DNA from: Candidatus Zhuqueibacterota bacterium
GTDB lineage: Bacteria > Zhuqueibacterota > Zhuqueibacteria > Oceanimicrobiales > Oceanimicrobiaceae
NCBI GenBank assembly: GCA_029262055.1
Contig: JAJDAD010000112.1
Span: forward strand, 1 to 64,000
Length of the DNA stretch: 64,000 nucleotides
Direction of reading: 5' to 3'
In this document: piece by piece, positions 44,190 through 55,200 of the stretch
How the letters are laid out: each line of letters begins with the position of its first letter
How positions within the stretch are numbered: the first letter of the stretch is position 1
Program-made: the position numbers and the translations under genes
The notes under the pieces: model-generated
What the model saw: only the letters and a program-made list of their open reading frames with translations
What the model was told of the DNA's origin: nothing
Database searches by the model: none

Positions 44190-44328
44190 GCGGGTGTTTG
44201 CCGCAATAATCTGACGTCAGGCAGATCCGGGCCGGTGCGATGCGGTGAACGCCGCTGCCGGCCGTTTCGCTGGTTGTTTTTGCCATCCATGAAACCCCCG
44301 GTAAGGTCCGGGAAATCGGCACAACCCT

Positions 44329-44847
44329 CTAAGCCTGCTCCGGCCACCTCTCCTCTGGCCGGCCAAACCAGAGCCAGGCAATATAATCTACCAGTGGCGG
44401 CTCGGCGGCGATTAGTCGCAGATGCGCATTTACCTGGCCGCGATGATACATGCTGTGCAATGCCACCTGCAACATGGTTTCAGCCAGAGTCGTCGCCCGG
44501 GGTGGCTCACCTGTCACGCTGCCGAACTGCTCCGCCCAGGGAACGCTCAGGACTCCATCGAGGCCATCCTCAATTTTTTCCAGATAAAGCGCCACATCGT
44601 TGTGGTAGGCATGCCCCCAGGCCGAAATGGCGCAGAGATCGTCGAAATCCGACACCTTCGGGAAGTGCATCGGCAAGCCGGACCAGGCCTGCAAAAATGC
44701 GTGTTGTGTCAGGTGAGTGTGATAGAGAAGTTCCTTAAGTCTGGGATCGTCTTCGGTCTGTTCGGATTCCAGAACCGCGCGCCAAAGAGTGGCATCCGCC
44801 CACTTCATGTGTTGGAAAAGGTCTGCTATATGTCCTGAGAACTGCAT
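44329..44847 (-). CDS. DinB-family protein
   Basis: A 172-residue four-helix protein. The metal-binding histidines characteristic of DinB/YfiT-like proteins can be placed in HMKWADATLW (first helix), HLTQHAFLQAW and the C-terminal HSMYHRGQVNAHLRL. Family members are zinc- or nickel-containing; some act as thiol transferases, most are uncharacterised. ATG 44847 has GGAGG five bases upstream; the frame extends further (to 45060) without domain sequence. Convergent with the aminotransferase gene and divergent from the DUF4097 gene. Confidence 0.85.
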   Translation of the reverse strand: MQFSGHIADLFQHMKWADATLWRAVLESEQTEDDPRLKELLYHTHLTQHAFLQAWSGLPMHFPKVSDFDDLCAISAWGHAYHNDVALYLEKIEDGLDGVLSVPWAEQFGSVTGEPPRATTLAETMLQVALHSMYHRGQVNAHLRLIAAEPPLVDYIAWLWFGRPEERWPEQA

Positions 44848-45147
44848 GCCGCCTCCTTCGGAAGCAAGGTTCCAAACGTTTAATGGCGAAGCTCTGTGGT
44901 GCCGTCTACAGGTCCCCCAATCCCCGGACCCGCAGCTACTGATTTGTCCATTAAAGGTAATTGCTCTGAAAATGGCAAGCAACGAAATTCCGAGGTCACA
45001 ACTTTGCGGGGCTACCGGACACCCGGAATAAATTTCTGGAATTCGAGTTTCTAATGGCAACTTTTTTATCAGACACCTGTCTAATCTCTATATAAACCCG
45101 GCAACAATTTCGCGGTTCTTATCTTGTCTCTCCCGGAGGTCTATAAT

Positions 45148-46173
45148 ATGTGTTTAAAAAAGGAATTATATCCGGAGCGCAGCAAATCTGTTACCCGGAG
45201 CGTCTGGGCCATTGCCTGTCTCTTTCTACTCAGCTCGGTACTCGGCGGAGCGGCGTTCGCCAGAGGTATAGAGAAGCAAGTCAACAGGGAATTTGATGTC
45301 GATTTTGGCGGCACCTTTTCTCTCGATTCAGATCTAGGCTCGGTCAATGTCACCAGCCATGCTGGCAAGCAGGTCAAAGTAAAAGTGCTTTTAGAAGCCG
45401 ATACAAACAACGAGCGCAGAGCCGAAGAGTGGTTTCGGGATTTCAAATTGTCGTTTAATAAGCATGGCAGGGACGTAGAAGTTAATGGTGAACGCGACGA
45501 TGGTTTGTTTGGCCGCTGGCGCCAAAAAATCAAAGTTCATTTTGATATCGTTGTTCCTGACCAATACAATCTCAACGTCAAGACCGCAGGTGGCTTCATT
45601 GACGTCGAGGATATCACAGGAGAGGTAGAATTGCGTACATCAGGAGGCAGCATCAAGATGGGGCAGATAGCCGGTGACGTGATTGCGACCACTTCCGGTG
45701 GCAGTGTTACGCTGGCAGGCGCAGATGGCAAGGCCGATCTTAGATCGTCCGGCGGCAGAATCACGGTAGGTGAAGTCCACGGCGATGTGACGGCGAAAAC
45801 GTCGGGAGGCGGCATCGAGGTTGACGGCGTGGACGGCGATTTGGTTGCACACTCATCGGGAGGCGGCCTTCATCTGCGACGGGTGAATGGCAACCTGAAG
45901 GCCAGCACATCAGGTGGCCCGATCACTGCCGAGTTGCTCAGTCAGATTGACCGCGGCGTAGAGCTTCGCACGTCCGGTGGCGGTATCCGGCTCGATGTGC
46001 CCGATGACCTGAAAGCGAATATTAACGCGTCGACCTCGGGCGGCGGCGTCACGTCCGACCTGCCGGTTACCATTCGCGGCAAGCACGAAAGGTCAACCCT
46101 GCGTGGCAAACTGAACGGCGGCGGTCCGGAGCTTTTTCTGAGAACATCGGGCGGGGGTATTTCCATAAGGTAA
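45148..46173 (+). CDS. Exported DUF4097-type beta-repeat protein
   Basis: A 341-residue protein with an N-terminal signal or anchor (WAIACLFLLSSVLGGAAFARG) and a right-handed beta-solenoid of about ten turns. The turns recur every 18-22 residues as ELRTSGGSIKMGQIAGDVIATTSGG, each ending in (T/S)SGG(G/S)I. This is the DUF4097/adhesin-like fold, of unknown function, common in envelope-stress contexts in some bacteria. The ATG is preceded by GGAGGT at a good distance. It stands alone. Confidence 0.88.
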   Translation: MCLKKELYPERSKSVTRSVWAIACLFLLSSVLGGAAFARGIEKQVNREFDVDFGGTFSLDSDLGSVNVTSHAGKQVKVKVLLEADTNNERRAEEWFRDFKLSFNKHGRDVEVNGERDDGLFGRWRQKIKVHFDIVVPDQYNLNVKTAGGFIDVEDITGEVELRTSGGSIKMGQIAGDVIATTSGGSVTLAGADGKADLRSSGGRITVGEVHGDVTAKTSGGGIEVDGVDGDLVAHSSGGGLHLRRVNGNLKASTSGGPITAELLSQIDRGVELRTSGGGIRLDVPDDLKANINASTSGGGVTSDLPVTIRGKHERSTLRGKLNGGGPELFLRTSGGGISIR

Positions 46174-46228
46174 TCACTGACACTCTTCATTGCGGTTCCA
46201 GTAGGGCCAGATAATCTCAGTTGCAATC

Positions 46229-46261
46229 GTCCCCGTGCAGCCCTATGGGCCTGCCGGGGAC
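46229..46261. other. Hairpin downstream of the DUF4097 gene
   Basis: GTCCCCG (46229-46235) pairs with CGGGGAC (46255-46261), and inner bases GCAGCCC/GGGCCTGC extend it with a bulge. No T-run follows. It may protect the 3' end of the DUF4097 transcript or act as a weak terminator. The rest of the 270-bp gap holds only the ribosome site of the next gene. Confidence 0.45.
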
Positions 46262-46442
46262 AACACTTCCTTTCCCCAGCAGGGATAAGCAGACAGAAAC
46301 ATCTTGCATTTTTTTAACAAAACTCCTAACTTTGCGCCCCATCTAAAGTTTTAATCCAAAACACGGTTGAGTAACCACCAGTTGAATGTACCAATGTACC
46401 CGAGGTTTAGGTTATCTGATTATTTGATCGGAGGAGGATCTT

Positions 46443-49337
46443 ATGAAATCTGGTAAACGATTAACAGTAGTTGCTGCATGGGTGCTTTATGCCGTCGGCC
46501 TGCTTGTGACTGCTTCCATGGCCATGGCGCAGACTGCTACCCTGTCCGGCAAAATCACAGACTCCGGAACGGGTGAGGGGCTTCCGGGCGCGAACGTGAC
46601 GATTGTCTCGGGAACAGCACAAACCGGAGGAGCGACCGACTCTGATGGTACTTTTGAGGTCGTAAATATCCGGCCAGGGACCTACACCGTTACCATCAGC
46701 TATATTGGATACGAAACACAGACCCTGGCTGATGTCGTTCTGTCGGGTGGAGATACCCAGAGCATAACCATCGCCCTGGTTGCGACCGGAATCGAAATGA
46801 ACCCGATTTCGGTCTCGGCTTCACGGCGTCCGGAGAAAGTCCTGGAGGCGCCGGCTTCGGTTGCCGTCATTGAAGCCCGGGCGATTCATTCCCGACCTGT
46901 TCTGACAGCCACCGAGCACCTGAAAACAACACCAGGTGTGGATGTCGCTACCACGGGCATGAATCAATCCAATGTGGTCGTGCGTGGATTCAACAATATC
47001 TTTTCAGGGGCTTTGTTGGTATTGGTTGACAACCGCATGACTCGCGTACCCGGGTTACATTTTAACGCCTACAATTTCATACCTAACATAAACGAAGATA
47101 TCCAGCAAGTCGAAGTCGTGCTCGGCCCGGGCGCTGCCCTCTATGGCCCCAATGCCGCCAACGGAGTCTTTCACATGGTTACCAACTCTCCGTTTGGTTC
47201 TGAAGGAACAACCATCAGCGTCGGTGGAGGGGAAAGAGACCTGCGGATGGCGTCCCTGCGACACGCCGGCAGCGTCAACGGCACATTCGGCTACAAGATC
47301 TCAGCGCAGTACTACGAAGCCACCGACTGGAAATTCAACGACCCGGCCGAACCGGACTCCCTCATACTCACCCGGGTTGTCAACGGCAATGTTGTGCCGG
47401 AATCCGGTCTGATTTCAAACGAACGTGATTTCGACATTGAAAAAATGTCCGCGGAATTACGGCTGGATTACCAGCCCAACGACGATTTTTCGGCTATTTT
47501 TTCCGGAGGAGTTAACCGGGCAAGCAGCATTGAATTGACAGGTATCGGGGCCGGTCAAGTTAGAGACTGGACTTACAGCTTTGCGCAAGCCCGCTTCAGA
47601 TACAAAGACCTGTTCATTCAAGGTTACGTCAACAGCAGCGATGCCGGCGACTCTTTCCAACGCCGGTCGGGAAGCCTGATCGTGGACAAATCGAAGTTCT
47701 TCGCCTTGCAGGCGCAACACAGCTACGTTCTCAGTAACAAGCAACGCTTCACCTACGGCCTGGATGGCTTGTTTACACGGCCGGACACGGAAGGAACCAT
47801 TAATGGGCGTAATGAAAATAGTGATAACTTCGATGAAATCGGTGCCTATCTGCAATCCGAGACCGATTTGACCACGCAACTAAAACTCGTTGCCGCCGGC
47901 CGCATCGACAAGCATAGCGAACTGGATGGCACGGTGTTTTCCCCGCGTGCGGCTTTGGTCTACAAACCGACCGCGACCGACAATTTTCGTGTAACCTACA
48001 ACAAGGCATTTAGCAATCCCACAGCATTGAACCTGTCTCTCGACCTGTTGCAGGCCCCGGACGCTTTTGGTACGGGTGCAGGATTCGGCGGGGCCTTGGG
48101 ATTCACGCCAAGCTTCGACGTCCGGGTGCAAGGCGTTCCCTCTTCGGGGTTCAATTTCAGGAAGGACGGGAATGGCTCCTTCATGTTCCGTTCCCCATTC
48201 GCCCCCGCAGCCGGGCTTTCCACCTCAGATTTTATCCCGCTTAACGATCCCGGGTTCACCAATGTCATGTGGGGCGTCGGCAGCGGCGCCGTGTCCTCGC
48301 AATTGATCCCGCAGTTTATCGCCGGCGTGACGGGTGCTCTGGTAGGCCAGGGCCTGGACCTGGCAACCGCGCAAGCAACGGCAAGAGCATTAGGAGGTCA
48401 ATTCGCGTCCATCGTGCCTGCGACCGTCAGTAATGTCAACAACGTGTTGGCCACACTTGATCCGGCGACCAGTACGTTCTTCCCTGATCAGCCGTTCGAC
48501 GTTCCGCAGATCAAGGAGTCCTCAACCCAGACTATCGAGGTTGGCTACAAAGGCATCATTGCAGACAAGCTGGTCGTTGGCATAGACGGATATTACAGCG
48601 AAATCGAAGACTTTGTCAGCCCCCTCCTGGTCGTGACCCCGAATGTGTTCCTCGATCCTGCGACTTTGGCCGCATCGGTTGGCGGACAATTTGGAGCGGC
48701 TCTGGCCGATCCCGCGAACGCACAGCTTGCCGGAGCACTGGTGCTGGCGCTCGATAATCCCGCTGCGGGAGGCAATGGCAACGGGTCCGCGCTTGATGAA
48801 CTGACAACGATTTATACCTCCGGAGCAGCGCAAGTGCCATACGGTACAGTCACACCGCAAGAGGCCTTCGATCCGACCGCGGTTATGGTCACTTACCGCA
48901 ACTTCGGTAGCGTCGATTTCTACGGGCTCGATCTCAGTTTGTCCTATTTTGTAAATCCACAATGGACAATTACCGGGAACTACTCCTATGTTAGTGAGGA
49001 CTTTTTTGCCAACCTCGATGGGATTGACAACATCGCGTTGAACGCACCAAAACACAAAGTTGGCGCCTCACTCACCTACCGCAACCCGCAAGTTGGCTTC
49101 GACGGAAATCTACGCTTGCGTTTCGTGGATTCTTTTCCGGTGCAGACGGCTACTTTTGTCGGCTCGACGGACAGTTACGGGGTATTGGATTTGGCCACAA
49201 ACTATGCCCTTCCGTTCTCCGCAAACACAACTGTCAATCTGACTATCCAAAACCTGTTCGACAACAGGCACTTTGAAATGGTCGGAGCGCCGGAAATCGG
49301 CCGGCTGGCTATAGTTCGGTTGACGCAATCGTTCTAA
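46443..49337 (+). CDS. TonB-dependent receptor with carboxypeptidase-regulatory-like N-terminus, copy 1
   Basis: A 964-residue outer-membrane receptor. Signal peptide to about SMAMAQ; residues 31-115 are a CarboxypepD-reg-like domain (LSGKITDSGTGEGLPGANV ... TYTVTISYIGYETQ); then a plug starting VSASRRPEKVLEAPASVAVIE and including VVVRGFNNIFSGALLVLVDN and LGPGAALYGPNAANGV; then a 22-stranded barrel ending in IVRLTQSF. It would take up a large ligand with TonB energy. The ligand is not known. ATG has GGAGGAGG upstream. A strong terminator follows, then a related copy. No SusD-like gene is adjacent. Confidence 0.93.
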   Translation: MKSGKRLTVVAAWVLYAVGLLVTASMAMAQTATLSGKITDSGTGEGLPGANVTIVSGTAQTGGATDSDGTFEVVNIRPGTYTVTISYIGYETQTLADVVLSGGDTQSITIALVATGIEMNPISVSASRRPEKVLEAPASVAVIEARAIHSRPVLTATEHLKTTPGVDVATTGMNQSNVVVRGFNNIFSGALLVLVDNRMTRVPGLHFNAYNFIPNINEDIQQVEVVLGPGAALYGPNAANGVFHMVTNSPFGSEGTTISVGGGERDLRMASLRHAGSVNGTFGYKISAQYYEATDWKFNDPAEPDSLILTRVVNGNVVPESGLISNERDFDIEKMSAELRLDYQPNDDFSAIFSGGVNRASSIELTGIGAGQVRDWTYSFAQARFRYKDLFIQGYVNSSDAGDSFQRRSGSLIVDKSKFFALQAQHSYVLSNKQRFTYGLDGLFTRPDTEGTINGRNENSDNFDEIGAYLQSETDLTTQLKLVAAGRIDKHSELDGTVFSPRAALVYKPTATDNFRVTYNKAFSNPTALNLSLDLLQAPDAFGTGAGFGGALGFTPSFDVRVQGVPSSGFNFRKDGNGSFMFRSPFAPAAGLSTSDFIPLNDPGFTNVMWGVGSGAVSSQLIPQFIAGVTGALVGQGLDLATAQATARALGGQFASIVPATVSNVNNVLATLDPATSTFFPDQPFDVPQIKESSTQTIEVGYKGIIADKLVVGIDGYYSEIEDFVSPLLVVTPNVFLDPATLAASVGGQFGAALADPANAQLAGALVLALDNPAAGGNGNGSALDELTTIYTSGAAQVPYGTVTPQEAFDPTAVMVTYRNFGSVDFYGLDLSLSYFVNPQWTITGNYSYVSEDFFANLDGIDNIALNAPKHKVGASLTYRNPQVGFDGNLRLRFVDSFPVQTATFVGSTDSYGVLDLATNYALPFSANTTVNLTIQNLFDNRHFEMVGAPEIGRLAIVRLTQSF

Positions 49338-49368
49338 CGTCCACGCTCAGAAAGTAACAATTGTATTG

Positions 49369-49401
49369 CTCCCGGTCTGTAATCCAGACCGGGAGTTTTT
49401 G
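49369..49401 (+). terminator. Strong rho-independent terminator between the two receptors
   Basis: CTCCCGGTCTG (49369-49379) pairs perfectly (11 bp) with CAGACCGGGAG (49385-49395) around TAATC, followed at once by TTTTTGTTTTT. It separates transcription of the two receptor genes. Confidence 0.93.
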
Positions 49402-49433
49402 TTTTTGTACAGACATGGAGTGAGAAATCTGCA

Positions 49434-52217
49434 ATGCTATCGCGCAAAAGCGGCATTGGCTTTCTTTTAGGTTTCCTGCTGGTCTTGCATACCCCGGTTG
49501 CTGGTCAAAGCACAGCCCGCGAGGCGATCCTCAGGGGAAGGGTGTTAGATGCCGAAACCGGGCAAGCCCTACCCGGCGCAAATATTCTCATCACCTCAGA
49601 CAAAATCAGGACGGGCGCCGCGTCTCGCCAGGACGGCAGTTTTGAGATCGAGAAGCTAACCCCAGCCACCTATCGCATCGTGGTCAGTTACATCGGCTAT
49701 CAGAGCCAGACGTTCGACGAAATCGTGGTGACGGCCGGGGCAACGCGCCTGCCAGATGTTCGCCTACGGCCCACCGGCATCACGCTCAACCCGGTTTCCA
49801 TCTCCGCTTCACGTCGACCTGAAAAAACCCTGGAGGCTCCGGCCTCAATCTCGGTCATCGATGCAGTGGAGATCAGTCAGGACGTTGCAACTTCCAGCGC
49901 TGCTTTGCTGCGCAACGTCACCGGCGTTGACATGGCGACAACCGGCATCGACAGAAGAGAAGTCGTCATGCGTGGATTCAATAACGCCTTTTCGGGATCC
50001 GCCTATATCCTCACCGACTACCGCAGGGCGGCTGTTCCGTCACTCGATGTCAATATCCACTCGCTCATGCCCACCATCAATTCCGACTTGCAACGGATAG
50101 AAATCGTACGCGGCCCTGGCTCTGCGCTCTACGGAGCGGGCGTCGACGCCGGCGTCATTCACTATTTCAGCAAGGACCCCTTCAAGTACCCGGGCACCAC
50201 AGTCTCCTTCACCAGCGGCGAGCGCTCCTCTGTGGCCGGCAGTTTTCGGCATGCCGGCAGGGCCGGAGCCGGATTCGGGTACAAATTGACCGGCCAGTAT
50301 TCCCAGGCTGACGACTGGCGTCTCAGCCCAGGGGACTCCCTTGATGCTGCCGTCCTGGCGGACGATGTCGCAGGTCTGGACCGCAACCCCGACTATGAAA
50401 AATTCACCGTTAATGCGCTCCTGCAGTACCAGCTTGCAGAGGACGCCGTGCTGACCGCCGCCGGTGGTTTTTCATCTTTGCAAGCGGTTATTCTGTCGGG
50501 TGTAGGCACGGTGCAAGCTGATGGCTTTGGCTATTCCTATGGACAGGTACGCCTGCAGGCAGGTGGCTTTTTTGCACAGGCATATCTCAATAAAAACGAC
50601 GCTGGAGACTCCTTTATCTACGGTACCGGCCAGGCAGTGGTGGACAATTCGTCATTGCTGAACTTACAGGCGCAATACGATCTTAGCCTGGCAGAGGAAC
50701 GGGAGCAGATTATCGTGGGCGTCGATTACGATCGCTCCAATCCCGATACGGAGGGCACGATCAATGGCAAACACGAAAACGACGACCTGATCGCGGAGTT
50801 CGGCATTTACACACAGTCTGTAACCAGGCTTACGTCCAAGATCGATTTTACGGCGGCGCTCAGAGCGGACCACAACAACATCGAGAGCGGCTTTCAGTTT
50901 TCCCCGAGAGCGGCCCTGGTTTTCAAGCCGGCGGCGGGACATAATGTGCGCTTGACTTACAATCGTGCGTACGACCTGCCGGCCGCCAACTCGCTCTTTC
51001 TCGATATTGTTGCACAGCGCGACACGCTTGCTCCCGGCATGATTCTCACCACCCGCGGTCTTGGGGCGATTGACGGATTTACGTTTAACAACGCCAGAGC
51101 TAACGGCGGCATTACCGCTTCAGGATTACTTCCTTTACAAGGGCGGTTCGGCCAGCCGCTCGAGTATCCTGGTGTGGGCGCTCCAGTCCGCAATATTCCG
51201 GTCGCCGATATCTACACGGTGATTTATGACAACATCGTTGCCCTCGGCACGCCAGAGATTCAGGCGCTTCTCGCTGAGAGCGGCATAGAGCTGAATGAGT
51301 CCAGCGTCCAGCTTCTCCTGGCGCTTTTGAGTCCGCGCAACCTCACCGTCACCGGCCAGGCTGAAACCGAAATCGAGTTTTTCCCGGCAGATGTCCCGCC
51401 ACTGAAATCCACCATTACCCAGAGCTTCGAGGTCGGGTACAAAGGGCTGCTGGCGGACAAGCTCCTCATTGCTGTCGACGGTTACTTCACTAAAAAGAAA
51501 AACTTTGTCAGCGGCGTAACCCAGCTTACGCCGCGGGCACTCTACTCGAATTTCAGAGACGACTTTGTTCCCGGCGTGACAAGCGGAATTTCGGGGAGCC
51601 CGCTGCTGGCAGCTGTCTTGCGAGCTCAGGGATTGAGCCCGGGCTCGGTGGCTGCTCTGATCGCAGATATCGCGACTGCCGGAGGTATAGAGGAACTCGG
51701 CGTCGGCGTGGTGCAACCGGACCAGAGTGCAGCGGCCGGAGAAGTGGTCGGTGCTTTCAGTAACTTTGGCAATGTTGATTTCTGGGGCGTGGATCTGACG
51801 TTGCAATATCTGGTCAGCGAACAACTGAACGTTTTTGGCAACCTCTCCATCGTTAGCGACGACCTGTTCGACGATTCCGAATTGGATGAAGCCGGAACAG
51901 GGTTGTCGGTAGCGCTCAACGCCAGCAAATTCAAATGGAAAGCCGGTTTCTCCTACACCGGCCACAACGGTTTTTTGGCTAATTCCTCCCTGCGGTTCAC
52001 ACAGGGCTTCCCTGTCAGGAGCGGCCCCTTCATCGGTTCTGTAGAGGACTACTTTCTACTGGATGTGGGCGTTGGCTACGATTTCAAGAAATGGCTGCGG
52101 GGAGTCCGTCTTAATATTACAATGCAGAACGCGCTCGACAATGCTCACCGCGAGTTTGTCGGCGCACCCAGGATCGGCCGCTTGACCCTGGCCCGCCTCA
52201 GCTATACTTTGCCTTAG
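49434..52217 (+). CDS. TonB-dependent receptor with carboxypeptidase-regulatory-like N-terminus, copy 2
   Basis: A 927-residue paralogue of the receptor before it. Signal peptide FLLGFLLVLHTPVAGQ; N-terminal regulatory-like domain (GRVLDAETGQALPGANI ... RIVVSYIGYQSQ); plug beginning SISASRRPEKTLEAPASISVID and VVMRGFNNAFSGSAYILTD; barrel ending in LTLARLSYTLP. The two proteins share nearly identical plug openings but differ in the barrel loops, as in receptors that diverged to bind different ligands. The GGAG is 13 bases from the ATG, a long spacing. With a terminator just upstream, this gene needs its own promoter in the 30 bp after it. Confidence 0.92.
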   Translation: MLSRKSGIGFLLGFLLVLHTPVAGQSTAREAILRGRVLDAETGQALPGANILITSDKIRTGAASRQDGSFEIEKLTPATYRIVVSYIGYQSQTFDEIVVTAGATRLPDVRLRPTGITLNPVSISASRRPEKTLEAPASISVIDAVEISQDVATSSAALLRNVTGVDMATTGIDRREVVMRGFNNAFSGSAYILTDYRRAAVPSLDVNIHSLMPTINSDLQRIEIVRGPGSALYGAGVDAGVIHYFSKDPFKYPGTTVSFTSGERSSVAGSFRHAGRAGAGFGYKLTGQYSQADDWRLSPGDSLDAAVLADDVAGLDRNPDYEKFTVNALLQYQLAEDAVLTAAGGFSSLQAVILSGVGTVQADGFGYSYGQVRLQAGGFFAQAYLNKNDAGDSFIYGTGQAVVDNSSLLNLQAQYDLSLAEEREQIIVGVDYDRSNPDTEGTINGKHENDDLIAEFGIYTQSVTRLTSKIDFTAALRADHNNIESGFQFSPRAALVFKPAAGHNVRLTYNRAYDLPAANSLFLDIVAQRDTLAPGMILTTRGLGAIDGFTFNNARANGGITASGLLPLQGRFGQPLEYPGVGAPVRNIPVADIYTVIYDNIVALGTPEIQALLAESGIELNESSVQLLLALLSPRNLTVTGQAETEIEFFPADVPPLKSTITQSFEVGYKGLLADKLLIAVDGYFTKKKNFVSGVTQLTPRALYSNFRDDFVPGVTSGISGSPLLAAVLRAQGLSPGSVAALIADIATAGGIEELGVGVVQPDQSAAAGEVVGAFSNFGNVDFWGVDLTLQYLVSEQLNVFGNLSIVSDDLFDDSELDEAGTGLSVALNASKFKWKAGFSYTGHNGFLANSSLRFTQGFPVRSGPFIGSVEDYFLLDVGVGYDFKKWLRGVRLNITMQNALDNAHREFVGAPRIGRLTLARLSYTLP

Positions 52218-52263
52218 CTCCACAAGCGGACTTGGTTGGAAGCAAAGTGTGCAACTGCCAATT

Positions 52264-55200
52264 CTACCTGGAATGGTCCTTCTTGAAATATAGCTCCTGC
52301 GCCGCCTCCGGCTCCGGATAAACCCGTGCCGCATCCTCGCCGCTGTACAGCACGCCGTTTTTCATCACATATTCGACGGAACGGGTATTGCGTATATTCT
52401 CGAGGGGGTTTTCCTGTAAGATCACCAGGTCTGCGAGCTTACCGACCTCTATCGACCCCAGTTCATGATCGAGGCCGTGGTGCCTGAAGCCGTTGATGGT
52501 CGCAATCTCGATTGCCTCATAAGGCGAAAAATCGCCGTGCGTAAACAGCTCCATCTCCCAGTGTGCGCCCAGGCCCATCATTTGGCCATGGGCACCCATC
52601 TGCAAGAGCACACCCGCATCGTACAGTTTCTTTAAGCCTCGCGCCATTTGCGCGGAGTAGTGGTCGTCCGGCCAATAGAAGCGCGGCCGGCGTAGTCGCA
52701 ACAGGTCCTCCTTGCGAAAAAAGTTCAGCAGCTTTTGGTCCTCCCATAGGCGCTCACTTTGATGAAAATAGGTTTCGCCCGAAGGTCCGTTGTAAACCAC
52801 GAGCAGGGTTGGGGTCATGCCGATCTGCGAGGCGGCGAACAAGCGTACGACATCATCGTACAAAGCATCCAGCCCCATAGTGTGCTCGATACCGGTGAAA
52901 CCGTCGATGATCTGGGTCAGGTTCATTTCCGGGTCGCCAAATGACTCCGTTACCAAATTGAGGCCGAGCTGGCGGCTGGCCGAGGCCAGATTCTGCCGGC
53001 CCTTACGGGTGTGGTTCGAATAGTCTTTGAGCGCCAGCGCGCCATGATCCTTGTTGAATTGGGCCTGTTCCAGGGCATCTGCCGCGCTGGCCATGGGGCG
53101 ATGCATCTTGCTTCTGTATTTGGTGCCGAACATCGGGTCGCCGACCGAGTAGATGCGCGGGCCGGCCAGCTTGCCACTCTGCAGCATGTCCGACACCCAG
53201 AAGTCTTTTTGTGTCGTGCCGTAGACATCGTACATGGTGGTGACGCCGTACGCCAGGTTGGCCTTCAGGCCGTACAAGTGTTGCTCGATTACGTTCAGCG
53301 CGGAAATCGGGCTGCCGTAGTGGCCGTGCGCATCAAACATGCCGGGCATGATAGTACGGCCACCCAGGTCGTATACCTTTGCCGTGGCCGGAACCGCGAC
53401 ATCCCGGCCTACCGCAGCAATGCGGCTGTTACGGACTAAAATGGTGACGTCTTCCAGGACTTCCTTTTCGGGATTCATGGTCAGGACGCGTACATTGCGC
53501 AGAGCGATCGTGGTTTTTGGTTTCGAAAGCGTATATTCAAACGAGAGGTCGGTCTTGTCCGCGGACGTGCTATCAGCCAGGATATCGGCAAGTGACTTTT
53601 GGAAAAAGGACTTGCCGCGCGTCCAAAAGAGGGCCTCGCCATCTTCTGTCCACTCCATGAAGTCACCATCCTCATCGGCGTCGACGCGTTGACAGAACCC
53701 TTTTGTGTCCGCCGCACTGATGGTAACCGGCTTGCCCACGAATTCAAACGGCGTGACAAAACTGCGATGATACTCACGGAAAGCTATCCACTGCAGGGTT
53801 GGAGAAAGCACCGCGCGGGTGGCATTTGAAAATGTATAAACCGTTTGTTCTTCACGGCCGTCCGGGTCGATTCTCTTTAAAGTCAGCGCGTCTTCGACGT
53901 ATTCGGTGAAGTAGATTTTGCCATCTTTACCAAAAAGTGTGGTCGGCGGGCGTTTGGCGTACCGGTTTCTGTTCCACCGGATATCGGCCACTTTTCGCTC
54001 CGAACCATCCTTTTGCAAAGTAACCAGCTCAAAGTCCGTTTGGTTTTCCAGGCGAGTGCCATTCATCAGCGAGCCGGCGCCGCGCACAAACGCGATCCGC
54101 CCACCATCCGGCGACACGGTGATTGCGCCGTATTGGCTTGGCCTGGAGGTGAGTTTCTTGCGCCTCGAGCCTGATGGCGTCATGGAGTAGATAGCGCCTA
54201 GGTCATCGTCGTTCCAGCCGGCGAAATAGATGGTGTTGCTCTTTGCGTCATAGACCGGGTTGGTTTCGTGGTCACGGGAGCGGGTGAGATTCTTCAACTT
54301 GTTGCCTGACTTGAGGTAGAGATCGCCAAGCGTTTCGTACAAGATGCCGCCCGGGACGGGTTGTGCCCAGCGGTGTGACCGGGTCATGGCGTTGTCGTCC
54401 GGCACATCCAGCTTGAAGCGCATGGTTTGGTCTATCTCGCGATTGACAGGAGCGACAAACGGCACCTTGCGGACTGCCGAGGTGACCACGTCGACTGCAT
54501 TGATTCCGCCGGCAAAAAAGATGTAGATTTCGCTCCCGTCTGGATGCCAGGCCATATTAGGGTAGGAGCCGTAAAAGCTGTTGTCGTCCATCCGGTCGTA
54601 GTCCAGCGTCCGGCACACGACGCGTTCTTTACGGGTGTCGAGATCGTGCACCACCAGCACAGTCGTACGGTCGTCACGGTGGACATAGGCCAGTTGTTTT
54701 CCGTCAGGTGACAACGTGGGGTTGCAGGCAGCGCCCGGCCGCAGTATGTAGAGCTCGGTTTCACCTGTTTTGGTGTCATAGGTTTTGATGCTGGAGCCAT
54801 TGGTGTAAATCCGGCCTCCGCCATGTTCAAAATAGATCAGACCGTTGGATGGATGCTTTTCGAAATGCGACAGCGGCCGGCGTGACCCGGCCGGGATCAG
54901 TTCCTGCTTGTCTCCGTAGAAATTGAATTGATAGACCGGCATTCGCACCCGCATGTTCAGAGCCGTCCCGAAGACATGCCTGCCGTCCTGCGTCCAGGTG
55001 CCCTGAAAAACCGGCAGGTCCATGTTTGAGACATTCTGCATCTCTTCATTTGCCAGTGTCATCGCCCACAAATCGTTGCTACCGCTGCGGTCGGAGGTGA
55101 ACAGCAAACGCTGGCCGTCCGGGCTGAAACGCGGGTGCATGTTCCACGACGTTCCTTCGGTGAGCGGAGTTGCACGGCCGCCTGTGACCGGCATGCTGTA

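Noticed and set aside
51135-51965. Minus-strand frame of 276 codons
   Set aside because: Antisense to the second TonB receptor; no start signal or motif.
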